In this document: piece after piece, positions 1 through 12,700 of the stretch
How the letters are laid out: every line of letters begins with the position of its first letter
Numbering within the stretch: position 1 is the stretch's first letter
Assembly: GCA_021613375.1 (NCBI GenBank)
Contig: CM038706.1
Coordinates: forward strand, 25,923,366 to 25,987,365
Direction of reading: 5' to 3'
DNA from: Megaleporinus macrocephalus
Taxonomy: Eukaryota; Chordata; Actinopteri; Characiformes; Anostomidae
DNA: 64,000 bases
Made by a program: the position numbers and the translations under genes
Notes under the pieces: generated by a model
Databases searched by the model: none
What the model was told of the DNA's origin: nothing
What the model saw: only the letters and a program-made list of their open reading frames with translations

Positions 1-712
1 TGTAGCCAAGCACCATAACAGTCAAAGTATATAGTAATGATTTGCTTGGATCTCTCTACATAACACTGACATAACCATTCCATTACCATGTCATGAGGGA
101 ATTAGTTGAGGGAAGTTATGACAGATTTCAACTAGTAATAAAACGGTCATGCCACTATAAGCAACTACATTTATTAAAAACAAGCATGTGACATCAAACA
201 AGTGTAACACGCTTCTTCTTGATTTGACAGTTAATTTTTTCATGAGACAGGAGTGAAAAGGTTAAAGAAGAAGACATGAGAGATATGGAGGAAGCAAGAG
301 AGAGCGTCAGAAGAAGTAGAAGCGAGAAAGGAAAAGGTAGAGTAAGACAGAGAAGGAGGGGGAGGGGAAAAGAGGAATGCAGGACCGGTCTGCTCAAGGC
401 TGTTTCAATAAAGATTAGCGATCGGCGTGCTGATGTGCTGCTTTCAGGCTGCGCTTTAATGAAGTGGCTGTGCGCTGCTGAGAGGGGGAGGAGAGGAGGA
501 GTGCAGCAGAGGGAGGGAGGAAGCGAGTGATGAAAGATGAATGTGGAGAGGAGGCGGGAACGGCGGCCGCAGCGCTGTTTGATCTGGAGGCTGTCTGTCA
601 GCACACAGCCTTTACTGATGCTCACGCTAACGTTCTTGCATGTGGCTCCTCGAAAAACAGGCCGAACCCCAAACCGTTTTATATGTGCTTTCACTGCAGG
701 TGAGCCTCTTAC
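1..712 (-). other. pkdcc: Start of pkdcc intron 6 (partial)
   Basis: This is intronic sequence downstream of exon 6; no terminal exon was found here on the minus strand. Positions 250-540 are purine-rich on the plus strand (GAGGA/GAAG runs), which creates spurious open frames on both strands. A GC-richer block at 440-620 has no recognisable content. Confidence 0.6.
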
Positions 713-886
713 CTGTCCAAGTGCTCTGATTGGTCAGGACAAAAGCTCGGCACTGAGCGTGACTCTCGCAGACCCCGATGGCCTCGCGGACATCATAGAC
801 AGACAGCATACATCCGTCATGCTGATACGATGGCCAGCAGCGGTAGTTCTCGCCAGGTATCGAGGCGTCCAACACCCGTTTATAAT
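713..886 (-). CDS. pkdcc: pkdcc coding exon 6: Cys-containing C-terminal region
   Basis: The exon is 174 nt and encodes Asp 395 (split) and residues 396-452, including [20 protein letters not shown] and [20 protein letters not shown]. These match the PKDCC C-terminal region, with four cysteines (411, 420, 434, 440) and a sequon at Asn 447. A strong acceptor (pyrimidine tract, GGCAG) precedes 886 and the donor is GTAAGA starting at 712. The exon ends one base into a Gly codon. Reading on past the donor gives non-family sequence, so the true last exon (family pattern G-KLVFFKTGW...YVK) must lie further left. It is not present in 1-712. Confidence 0.93.
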
Positions 887-3800
887 CTGCCAGAAAAAGA
901 AAAAGAAACAAAGCATATTAGATAGAGGATATTAGATAGAGGGAAACATTTATTGGAATCATATCACTTTCTGAAGAAACTGTTTAAAAAAATGGACATA
1001 TGTTTTGTTAGACATTTGTTTATGTGGTCCGTATACATTGTTTGAAAAGTGATTTGATTTCTCAGTGCATATATGGAAACACAGCCCATTTAGAATTAAT
1101 TAATAGTGTATTTGCATGTATCCACCTATTTAGCCTACTGGAGTTTAGCCTTGTTCTCGTCCATTCACACCTATGTGACAGACAGCACAAGGCAGCCTGT
1201 ACACATCAGTCTTAAAGGTATAGTAACAACAAGAGTCTGTTTCATTCCAAGGCATAAACAGACATTCATGTAAAAATTAATCATGACTGGTTTGGTGTTA
1301 AATGCGTTTTAATTCTATGGAGATCCAATTCTAAACCAAGTCTGATTTGGCTTAAGTTCATACAACTTGCAAGTAGAATTGTTTTCAACACTGGCCACCC
1401 CTACAAAACAAAACAAAACAAAACAAAAATGCACCAAAAATCATAAATTCTAAAACTTAGAGGGTTTTACTCTAACAGGACATATATTTAGTTGCCTACT
1501 TAAAAAAAACAGTGGTTTTAACGACAGACTGTGAATATGGCCAAGCCAACAATACAGTTCTTTATACTTTTTCTCAATTTTTTGAAAAATCAAGTAACCA
1601 TAACCATCAATCACAATAAGGGAAATATGTGAAAATATATATTTGCATAAATGGCAACTAAAATTTTAAGGTGCTACAAACTCAGTTCCCAGATTGTCCA
1701 TTATTTTGTCCAAAAATGTTTAAATGCAATGACTTTTCATGTGTAGAATAGACTTTTTCTTGACATTCCATTATATTCCATGGCTTGTAAGAACCTCGAA
1801 ATTGAAATAATTACTGTCAACACCAAAGTTCAATTGAATATTTGTCTAAATACCACTGTGGTCTAGAGGAATATAACAGCATATGTTTTATTGTATTCAC
1901 ATGCAAGAATAACATCTTGTATACAGAAAATCTTGTGTGCGCACATCAATGTGTGGTTGCTACAACACAAGACAGGCTCCCTTATTGTCTGACCTCAGTA
2001 GGGGTGACTACAGACTGCTGTTGGTCTGTAGTGGACTTGTGTCCACTCACACAGAGACATTGTAAACGCCACTCATCGCACCCCCAACATAATGTGTCAC
2101 CAGGCAACCACTGCCTGAGGACAGCAGAGAAGAAAATAAAGAACCATAGAGAGGAGGAGAAAGAGGCAGATAAAGAGATGTGAGGATGAGAAGCTTAAAG
2201 AAAACAAAACCAACAACCACTCTCTCATGTGCCCTCAGTACTCCATCCATCTCAGTTAACTCTGTCTCTGCTAACTCCCTCCATCTCTGCCAACTCCCTC
2301 TATATCAGCTAACTCCCTCTATATCAGCTAACTCCCTCTATATCAGCTAACTCCCTCTATCTCAGCTAACTCCCTCTATATCAGCTAACTCCCTCTATCT
2401 CAGTTAACTCCCTCTATCTCTGCCAACTCCCTCTATATCAGCTAACTCCCTCTATATCAGTTAACTCCCTCCATCTCAGCTAACTCCCTCTATCTCTGCT
2501 AACTCCCTCTATCTCAGCTAACTCCCTCTATATCAGCTAACTCCCTCTATCTCAGCTAACTCCCTCTATATCAGCTAACTCCCTCTATCTCAGCTAACTC
2601 CCTCTATCTCTGCTAACTCCCTCTATTTCTGCTAACTCCCTCTATCTCTGCTAACTCCCTCTATATCAGCTAACTCCCTCTATCTCTGCTAACTCCCTCT
2701 ATCTCAGCTAACTCCCTCTATCTCTGTTAACTCCCTCTATCTCTGTTAACTCCCTCTATCTCAGCTAACTCCCTCTATCTCTGCTAACTCCCTCTATCTC
2801 AGCTAACTCCCTCTATCTCTGCTAACTCCCTCTATCTCAGCTAACTCCCTCTATCTCTGTTAACTCCCTCTATCTCAGCTAACTCCCTCTATCTCTGCTA
2901 ACTCCCTCCATCTCAGCTAACCCCTCCATCTCTGTTAACTCCCTCCATCTCAGCTAACTCCCTCCATCTCTGTTAACTCCCTCCATCTCAGCTAACTCCC
3001 TCTATCTCTGCTAACTCCCTCTATCTCAGCTAACTCCCTCTATCTCAGCTAACCCCTCCATCTCTGTTAACTCCCTCCATCTCAGCTAACTCCCTCTATC
3101 TCTGCTAACTCCCTCTATCTCAGCTAACTCCCTCTATCTCTGCTAACTCCCTCTATCTCAGCTAACTCCCTCTATCTCTGCTAACTCCCTCTATCTCAGC
3201 TAACTCCCTCTATCTCTGCTAACTCCCTCTATCTCAGCTAACCCCTCCATCTCTGTTAACTCCCTCCATCTCAGCTAACTCCCTCTATCTCAGGTAACTC
3301 CCTCTATCTCAGCTAACCCCTCCATCTCTGTTAACTCCCTCCATCTCAGCTAACTCCCTCCATCTCTGCTAACTCCCTCCATTTCTGCCAACTCCCTCTA
3401 TCTCAGCTAACTCCCTCTATCTCTGTTAACTCCCTCTATTTCTGCTAACTCCCTCTATCTCTGCTAACTCCCTCTATATCAGCTAACTCCCTCTATCTCT
3501 GCTAACTCCCTCTATCTCAGCTAACTCCCTCTATCTCTGTTAACTCCCTCTATCTCTGTTAACTCCCTCTATCTCAGCTAACTCCCTCTATCTCTGCTAA
3601 CTCCCTCTATCTCAGCTAACTCCCTCTATCTCTGTTAACTCCCTCTATATCAGTTAACTCCCTCCATCTCAGCTAACTCCCTCTATCTCTGTTAACTCCC
3701 TCTATCTCAGCTAACTCCCTCTATCTCTGCTAACTCCCTCCATCTCAGCTAACCCCTCCATCTCTGTTAACTCCCTCCATCTCAGCTAACTCCCTCCATC

Positions 3801-6800
3801 TCTGTTAACTCCCTCCATCTCAGCTAACTCCCTCTATCTCTGCTAACTCCCTCTATCTCAGCTAACTCCCTCTATCTCTGCTAACTCCCTCTATCTCAGC
3901 TAACTCCCTCTATCTCTGCTAACTCCCTCTATCTCAGCTAACTCCCTCTATCTCTGCTAACTCCCTCTATCTCAGCTAACCCCTCCATCTCTGTTAACTC
4001 CCTCCATCTCAGCTAACTCCCTCTATCTCAGGTAACTCCCTCTATCTCAGCTAACCCCTCCATCTCTGTTAACTCCCTCCATCTCAGCTAACTCCCTCCA
4101 TCTCTGCTAACTCCCTCCATTTCTGCCAACTCCCTCTATCTCAGCTAACTCCCTCTATCTCTGTTAACTCCCTCTATATCAGCTAACTCCCTCTATCTCT
4201 GCTAACTCCCTCTATCTCTGCTAACTCCCTCTATCTCAGGTAACTCCCTCTATCTCAGCTAACCCCTCCATCTCTGCTAACTCCCTCCATTTCAGCTAAC
4301 TCCCTCTGTATCAGCTAACCCCCTCTATCTCAGCTAACCCCCTCTATCTCAGGTAACTCCCTCTATCTCAGCTAACCCCTCCATCTCTGCTAACTCCCTC
4401 CATCTCAGCTACTGCCCTCCTTCACTGCTATCTCCCTCTATCTCAGCTAACCCCTGTATCTCTGCCAACTCCCTTCATCTCTGTTAACTCCCTCCATCTC
4501 AGCTAACTCCCTCCATCTCTGCTAACTCCCTCCATTTCTGCCAACTCCCTCTATCTCAGCTAACTCCCTCTATCTCTGTTAACTCCCTCTATTTCTGCTA
4601 ACTCCCTCTATCTCTGCTAACTCCCTCTATATCAGCTAACTCCCTCTATCTCTGCTAACTCCCTCTATCTCAGCTAACTCCCTCTATCTCTGTTAACTCC
4701 CTCTATCTCTGTTAACTCCCTCTATCTCAGCTAACTCCCTCTATCTCTGCTAACTCCCTCTATCTCAGCTAACTCCCTCTATCTCTGTTAACTCCCTCTA
4801 TATCAGTTAACTCCCTCCATCTCAGCTAACTCCCTCTATCTCTGCTAACTCCCTCTATCTCAGCTAACTCCCTCTATATCAGCTAACTCCTTCTATCTCA
4901 GCTAACTCCCTCTATCTCTGTTAACTCCCTCTATCTCAGCTAACTCCCTCTATCTCTGCTAACTCCCTCCATCTCAGCTAACCCCTCCATCTCTGTTAAC
5001 TCCCTCCATCTCAGCTAACTCCCTCCATCTCTGTTAACTCCCTCCATCTCAGCTAACTCCCTCTATCTCTGCTAACTCCCTCTATCTCAGCTAACTCCCT
5101 CTATCTCTGCTAACTCCCTCTATCTCAGCTAACTCCCTCTATCTCTGCTAACTCCCTCTATCTCAGCTAACTCCCTCTATCTCTGCTAACTCCCTCTATC
5201 TCAGCTAACCCCTCCATCTCTGTTAACTCCCTCCATCTCAGCTAACTCCCTCTATCTCAGGTAACTCCCTCTATCTCAGCTAACCCCTCCATCTCTGTTA
5301 ACTCCCTCCATCTCAGCTAACTCCCTCCATCTCTGCTAACTCCCTCCATTTCTGCCAACTCCCTCTATCTCAGCTAACTCCCTCTATCTCTGTTAACTCC
5401 CTCTATATCAGCTAACTCCCTCTATCTCTGCTAACTCCCTCTATCTCTGCTAACTCCCTCTATCTCAGGTAACTCCCTCTATCTCAGCTAACCCCTCCAT
5501 CTCTGCTAACTCCCTCCATTTCAGCTAACTCCCTCTGTATCAGCTAACCCCCTCTATCTCAGCTAACCCCCTCTATCTCAGGTAACTCCCTCTATCTCAG
5601 CTAACCCCTCCATCTCTGCTAACTCCCTCCATCTCAGCTACTGCCCTCCTTCACTGCTATCTCCCTCTATCTCAGCTAACCCCTGTATCTCTGCCAACTC
5701 CCTTCATCTCAGCTAACTTCCTCCATCTCAGCCTACTTCCTCCATTTCCGCTACTGCGCTCCTTCACTGCTTATTCTCAGCCAACCCCTCCATCTTTGCT
5801 AACTGCCTCCAAACTCAGCTAACCTCTCCATCTCTGGCAACTCCGTCCATCTGAGCTAATTCCTTTCTTCTCAGCCAACTCCCTCCATCATCTAACTCCC
5901 TCCATTCCTACTAAATCTCTCTTTCCCTGTTAACTTCCCCCAGCTTAGTTAGCTCCCAACATCTCAGCCTACTTCCTCCATCTCTACAATTGTAACTGAT
6001 TTGTCTATTTCAGTACAGGTTTAGTGTTCTGTTCCACAACATAAGTGCTGCATGGCAAACTCGTGTAACCAGAAGCAGTCACGCTGATGCTCTGCCACAC
6101 ACAGGTAGTACGTGAAAAACAGGCCCTAGTGTTGTAAATGCTGTCACAGTGCAGCAAACAATAGAGGCAACATGGCACCTTTTTATACAGTGATAGAAAA
6201 CACAGCAGCACATAGAAAGCTCTGATTCCACATACTGATTCCTTTCACTACAACTAACATGGACATGCCTGCAACTTCCCTGAGGACAGAGTTAAAGTGG
6301 ACAAAGGTGATGTCACTGAACATGTCACAGGAGATACATAAGATTAGATATGATTAAAGACTGGGGTACGATTAAGGTTCAGTACTACTTCTGCAACAGT
6401 AACTGTGGATGACATGTCTCTAATGGTTGCTCTCACAACAAAAAAGAATTTATTCAAACTAAATCTTGCTGCAGTCTCGTCTCTCACTTCCAAGAGAAGG
6501 AATTTGTCTCCAATCTGCCGCTGATGATGAATACACCGTGGGTGAATGGTCACATTTGTCAAAGCAATAAAGTGGAGAAAGATTAGGCAGCGGTCTTAAG
6601 GATAATCATTTGCTGTTCTCTTCTTGACCAGAGGAAAATATTCAGCGTGTTCTGAAACATAAACTGAGAGGGAGAATCAAACAAGGATGGATGGCGGAGA
6701 AACAGGCCTCTGTAACTTGGCCAACACTCACATCAAACTGGCCATGCAGGCCAACTTTTAATGGCTGGACGCTGTATTAAATCATTGTGTTTTTTTCTAA

Positions 6801-9702
6801 AATAACAGAGAGGCTGTCTGTTTCTTGTCGTGGTGCTGTGTTTTCCAGATTCATCTTATTTATGCTAAGATACACAAAACTGACCTAATATTAAATAAAA
6901 GTTTGTCCACCGTAATACACAGTCTACTGAAAAACCTTTACGGAACTACAGCCTCTCTAGTCTACTCTAAATAACTAAGATAGGCTTTATGGTGAAACCC
7001 TAATGCATACAATGTCACTTTCATTAAACTTCACAACTACACAGAGCATTTCAAATGCAATTCAGCACATTGGATCATGTTTTTGATATATTGTATCGTT
7101 CCTGCTAGAGATGCACAATACCACATTTACTCTTCAGATACATGATCCATAAATATAGGCCAATATAGAGGACCGTTAACAATACTAGTGCTATCTAACC
7201 TAACTAAACCATTCATATAACTAGATTTATGTATGCTTTATTTTGGCAATGTACTGTGCCACAAATAAAACATACCTAGCTTGACCGAATGACATTTATT
7301 TGGATTGTGAATATCAGAAGCTTAAGAAAACCTATAAATATTTATATATTAAGTATTTACAGTTATATAATTAGTAATAAAAACACATTTAACAATTTAA
7401 ATCAATGGTAAACGTGAAATATCTCTATTGTGCAAAATAGTTGAAAACAGTTTAGCTGGTTATATCCAAGTTAAAGGCTGGACAGTCTGGACTGACATTA
7501 GAAGTAAGTTACTACGGCACCAAAACCAGTACAGTCCTGCAGTGTAAAGTCACCTGCAGGGTGTTGTTTATATATTTATTACTACATGTTTTGTTATTTA
7601 GATTCTATATTTCAGTAAGGAACTGATTAATATAAACATGCAGATCACAATAACAGTAGGCTAAAAGAAATGAAACAGCTGTTTGTGTAAGCTGGCTGGC
7701 TTAGTCAGCTAATTATAGAAACATTAGCTTTAAGAATTTAGCGATTGTTCGTCATGGCTCAGAGAACTGGCGAAATGAAAAACTGCCAACCTTCCAGTAA
7801 ACCTGTAAGAACCTGTTTCAAGTTCTTGTCTAAGGAAATCCAGTAAAATCTCATGAAATTAGCAAGGCACAACTTACGTGGAAGCTTCATGTATGTTTGA
7901 AATGGTATTGAATCTTCAGTGTGTAAAGCTATGACATTTAAGATGCATGTTATACATAAACATGTGAAGTTTTACAGACAAACCAAATAGTATCCACACA
8001 TAAAACTCATTTAACATGTTCCTTATTCCTCCTAGTTGTAAACGTAACGATGCAGTGTTCTCATTAGGAGCACAAACTGTGGTTTAGATTTGCAGGCCAA
8101 TGTGGAATTTAATGCTCTTCTGATCTCAGATCTGATCTTATTCATGCAAAACTCATTATGCTGAACACAGCCTGAATGCTGGTCTACCACAGAGCAAAAA
8201 AGGCCGCAAATCATTTTTGAGACTGACGCATTTACAGTGTACAATCTATTTTCTGCAACGTGTTTTGCCCAAAGAAATAAAAAAGTCTATAAAATGTGGC
8301 CCGTTTCTGAAAACGAATCCTCACTTTGTGTGCTCGCGAGACATAATTAGAGCTCGTGTGTGTTTAGTAAGCAGAAGAGGAGATCATTCTGAGGGAGGAA
8401 CAGGAAGTTGCCACGTTTAGACACTGAAACTGAAGGAAACCTGTTAAAACTAAATGTACATTGTGTAAAGTGTGTAATGTGAATACAGGAAATTGCTGGG
8501 AATGTAATGGGATTACTGGACAGTGTTCAGTTGATTCTGTGTTGAGGTGGTGTGTGTTGGTGTGTGTGCTCCGTGTATGTATGCGGGCTGTGTGTAACTT
8601 GGGCGTGTAGATTGAAGTGCCGTCTCCAGACCAGTCTATAAGCTCAGCCTTACAGCACTGTGACAAGAGGCCTGATGAGAGGAGAACTTCTTCAAAGCAT
8701 CCACATCCCCTATTACTGCAAAGCCCACAACTGCTCAACCGTGAATCACTCAGCCTCTCTCTCTCTCTCTCTCACTCTGTCCCTCTCTCTCACACTGTCT
8801 CTCTTTCACTCTGTCTCTCTCTCTCACTCTGTCCCTCTCTCTCACTCTGTCTCTCTCTCTCACTCTGTCTCTCTCTCTCACTCTGTCTCTCTCTCTCACA
8901 CTGTCTCTCTTTCACTCTGTCTCTCTCTCTCACTCTGTCCCTCTCTCTCACTCTGTCTCTCTCTCTCACTCTGTCTCTCTCTCTCACTCTGTCTCTCTCT
9001 CTCACTGTCTCTCTCTCACTCTGTCTTTCTCTTTCTGACTGCCTCTCTCTGTCTCTGCCTCTCACTCTCCTTCTGTCTGCCTCTGTCACTTTAATATTGC
9101 TCTCTCTCTCTTTCTGCTTCTGTTTTTTGCTCTCTGTATTTCTCTTTCTCTGCATGTGTCTCTTTCTTTCACCCCTTTTTCTTTTGGTCTCTTTTACTGT
9201 TTTTTTTCTTTCTTTTGTCTCTCTTTCTGTCACTCCTTTTCCTTTTTATCTCTCTTTTTACCTCTCTCTCTGCTTCTCTTTCTTCCTCTGCCTCTTTCTC
9301 TGCCTCTCTATCTCTAACTGTTTTTTTCTCTCTCTCCTGTCATGTCGTGTTTCCCTTTGTGTATCTCTCTCTTTCTCTCTCTCTCTCGTCATAGGGCATG
9401 GTTTGCGAGAGGCTGGTTGATTTAGTAGAGCTCTCAGCTTATTCTCTTAAAGAGAAGGATGGTTTTCGAATGGGGGTCTCAGGACCCAGTGTCTGTGCTG
9501 AATTTACTGTGTGGAGTGTGTCTGGGTGTGTTATGGATGAGGGGGCGGTACACACTCCTCCCTCATGTGGCTTTGAATACCAGAGAAGAGCCAGTAAGCA
9601 GTAAATAATGCAGACTATTAGCTGCTTTATGGGACTAATGAATGCTTTACGAAGCTCTCGCTTTTGCTAAATGGCCGGGTTACATGCAGGAGGGATGGTA
9701 GG

Positions 9703-9744
<42 letters not shown>

Positions 9745-12700
9745 CACGCTGCCCTGTCTGGGTCTATGAATAGCCAAAGCACTGACGTTGAGCTGTGCTT
9801 TACGAGGGCCGCTCCGCTTTACAAGACCTTTTAACAAAGAGCCATCAGCGGAAAAGAAACACTCGCTAATCCTACTGTACACATCCAGCACCAGCCAAAC
9901 GTTCAGACGCTCCTACTCAGAACAGGGTTCTCCTTGTTTCTGTGATGTCACTCTTCATCGGAATAAAACATCAAATTAAAATCAAATGTATATATAAAAA
10001 TATACAGCTACTGCATACTCTTTCAGCCCCCTATCCCTTTGTTCTTTAAACCCCAGAGGACCACAACAGAGCAGGTGTTATTTGGGTGGTGAATCATTCT
10101 CAGCATCACTTGTGTGCTGGTGGAGTGTTAGTGTGTCTATGTTATGTTTACGTTGTAAAGTGAAAAATTATATTTTATTATATGGGTTATATGGGTTGGT
10201 CATCCTTAAGTCTAGGGGTCTGCATTCCCATAAGACCCACAGCTCCCACCACGATATGTAGGACTAAATTTGGTGTGGTTAGTGTAACAGGTGGTTAGCC
10301 AGTCTAGTTTGGGTGGGAGAGGGATAACACACACGTAGAATTATCCCACCAAAAAATATATACAGTCCATATCAGAATCAGAATCAGACTTTATTTGCCA
10401 AGTATGCTCACACATACAAGAACATACACTGTCCAGTTACGCTGTAACCAAACACAACATATAAAATGAACCTGCCCAGAAAATCTCCCTTCATATTCAC
10501 TCATTCTGAATGAAGTGCTGCATGTGCGGTAAACGGCAAGTCATGAAATAATCCTAACCCATATTTGGTGCACATACTCTCATGTCACTTGCAGTGCATC
10601 AAGTGTTATCTAGCATTAGATGGTCAGTCGGCCTCAGCTATGGAAAGTTTCTAAACACCATAGTTAGACAACTTAAGGCAAGTCTAAAACATGGCTGTCA
10701 TTATATCAGTCCAGAAAACAATCATTTCTGAGAAAATAGTAGGTCAAATATTGAATGTCATTTACGCTTGTGTGGGACAGCGCACAGGAGTGGGCCGAAA
10801 CAATTCTAAAAAATAATCATCCTGTGCAGACACTAGTCCTTTCCATGTGGTCACAGGATGCTGCTGGCTGGATTTGTTTGGTTGGTAGACTATTCTCAGT
10901 GCAGCAGTGACACTAAGGCATTTACAAACTCCAGCAGCACTTCTGTGTCTGAGCCACTCAATTTATCACAAGAGCCATCAGTGGAACAAATACACACCGC
11001 TTAAAAGCTGCATCTGACTGAGCGGATTACAGCTGCGGACTCACAGCAACAGCAATACAACTGCTTACAAGTGTAACCAGAAAAAAAATATGATTAATAC
11101 GATTAAACATGTATCATGTTTAAACATTATGAATAGAATAACTTTTATTCCTTTGTATCCGTTCTGAGTTAAATGAAAGGGTGTGACCTGAAAGAGTTAA
11201 AAAGCCTGGCTGTTGAGATTCTTCTTTAACGCACTCATCAGTCAACAAGTATCTGTGCTTCTCCTTTACACAGTCAATGGAGCGAGGAGAAGAGAAAGAA
11301 AAAGAGAGAGAGAGAGCGACAGCGCAAAGAGCTCTAGACTGTGAAGGAGAGAGAGGGAGAACAAGAGCAGACAGAGTGGTTTGAAGAGGAAAGTAAAAGC
11401 GAGCGGGTGAACAAACAGAAAAGGGTCAAAACAGAGAAACAAATGAGCAAGTGAAAGACAGCTAGGCTTCCCTTTGTTCCACTAAAACCATCTCAAACCA
11501 TCTTTATTAAGTACATCTCCTTGTAGCTATACTCTACTTACCATATAGGAGCACTTTGCAGTTCACTGTATATTTTGTTAGACCCCTTTCACCCTGTGGC
11601 CAGGTATTTGGGTGGTGGATCATTCTATATAGATATGGATTATGTATTATGTCTGTTTTACTCTCCATACACTATATACAATTATTACTACTTATAATAT
11701 AAGATATACAGTAAGTAGATTATCAGTGGTGGAACAAAGCCTTATGTATATGTTTTATATATCTTTTTAAAACATCAGCTGCTTTTACATTGGGTCAAAT
11801 TTTGGACCAATATAAATGGACCATGTTACGGACCATTGATGGAATAATTATGTTGGGCCATTCATCTTGACATTTTGATACAGTATAAAGAGAAGCTGGC
11901 AGACTTTATGTCAAAAAACTAAAAAAGTCAAAAATGGAAATGTGAGGTCTAGGTTTTTGAAGATTCCATTTGTCTACATCATTTGAACACAACTGCTGCT
12001 CTTTATATCCTGTGAAAGTTTGATGATGAACAGACCAATAGAAATGCTCCAAAGTCACATAATAAAACCTCTTTACATTAACTTACATTGAAAGTTGAGA
12101 ACATTTGTGGTCTCTCCTGTAAAGTTACTATTTTGGAGAAACTTGTTTTTCTATGGACAGCAGCGATATGTTCTATAGTAATTATATATTTGTAAATATA
12201 ATGTGTAGATGTGTTATTTGTGTACGCATATGTGTATTTGGAGTTTGACGGTTTAGCTATAAGTCGTTTCAATATTCTGCAGTCAAATCAATACATAACC
12301 TGAAGGTACTTCTTTATTTGTTTCCTACATGGAATCTAGTTCAAACCAAAAGTCATATGGCCGATGAAGCCAGACTGCCAGTAAATAACATGAAATGTAT
12401 TTTGTACATGCTTCTAGTGGTATGTGACAGAAAACATATAAGTTTAAATATTTCACTGTTATATAGTTCCACACTGCAGCCATGCAGATCTCTTTATTAA
12501 CATATAGAAACAGATCATGTTGTAAACAATGCCTGTTTAAGTCACCTCACTTTACAAAGTCAGAACCAGTTGTCTTCCTCTCTTATAAACATATACACAG
12601 TCCTCCTTACTGCATTCTATTTATCTCAAACCAACCCAATCCATGTATTCTCATTCTAAAAGTACAGAAGAAACAGAGCAAAGCAGGGTGGGATTGAAGG

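Larger units (their letters stand above)
10020..11640. repeat. Broken-up copies of an unnamed fish interspersed repeat
   Basis: Three blocks look like pieces of one well-spread fish element. They are 10020-10140 (CCCAGAGGACCACAACAGAG, then GGTGGTGAATCATTCTCAGC), 10835-10990 (GTGGTCACAGGATGCTGCTG, then a CTCCAGCAGCACTTCTGTGT segment) and 11500-11640 (ACCATATAGGAGCACTTTGC, then GGTGGTGGATCATTCT). The 'GGTGGTGATCATTCT' segment occurs in both the first and third blocks. A fourth related piece lies at 24765-24880. The element is probably a non-autonomous DNA transposon; I do not assign a family. Confidence 0.6.

Noticed and set aside
627..712. Read-through of exon 6 past 713 as an alternative C-terminus
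   Set aside because: A strong GTAAGA donor lies at 712, and the read-through residues do not match the conserved PKDCC end.
2240..5990. Idea that the 19-bp array might be a CRISPR-like or telomeric array
   Set aside because: There are no unique spacers between repeats, the units are contiguous, and the unit is not TTAGGG-like; it is an ordinary minisatellite in a eukaryotic intron.
8617..9420. 267-codon plus-strand open frame rich in Ser and Leu, and a 147-codon minus-strand frame rich in Arg and Glu
   Set aside because: Both are translations of a CT-rich low-complexity tract; no domain, no splice logic.
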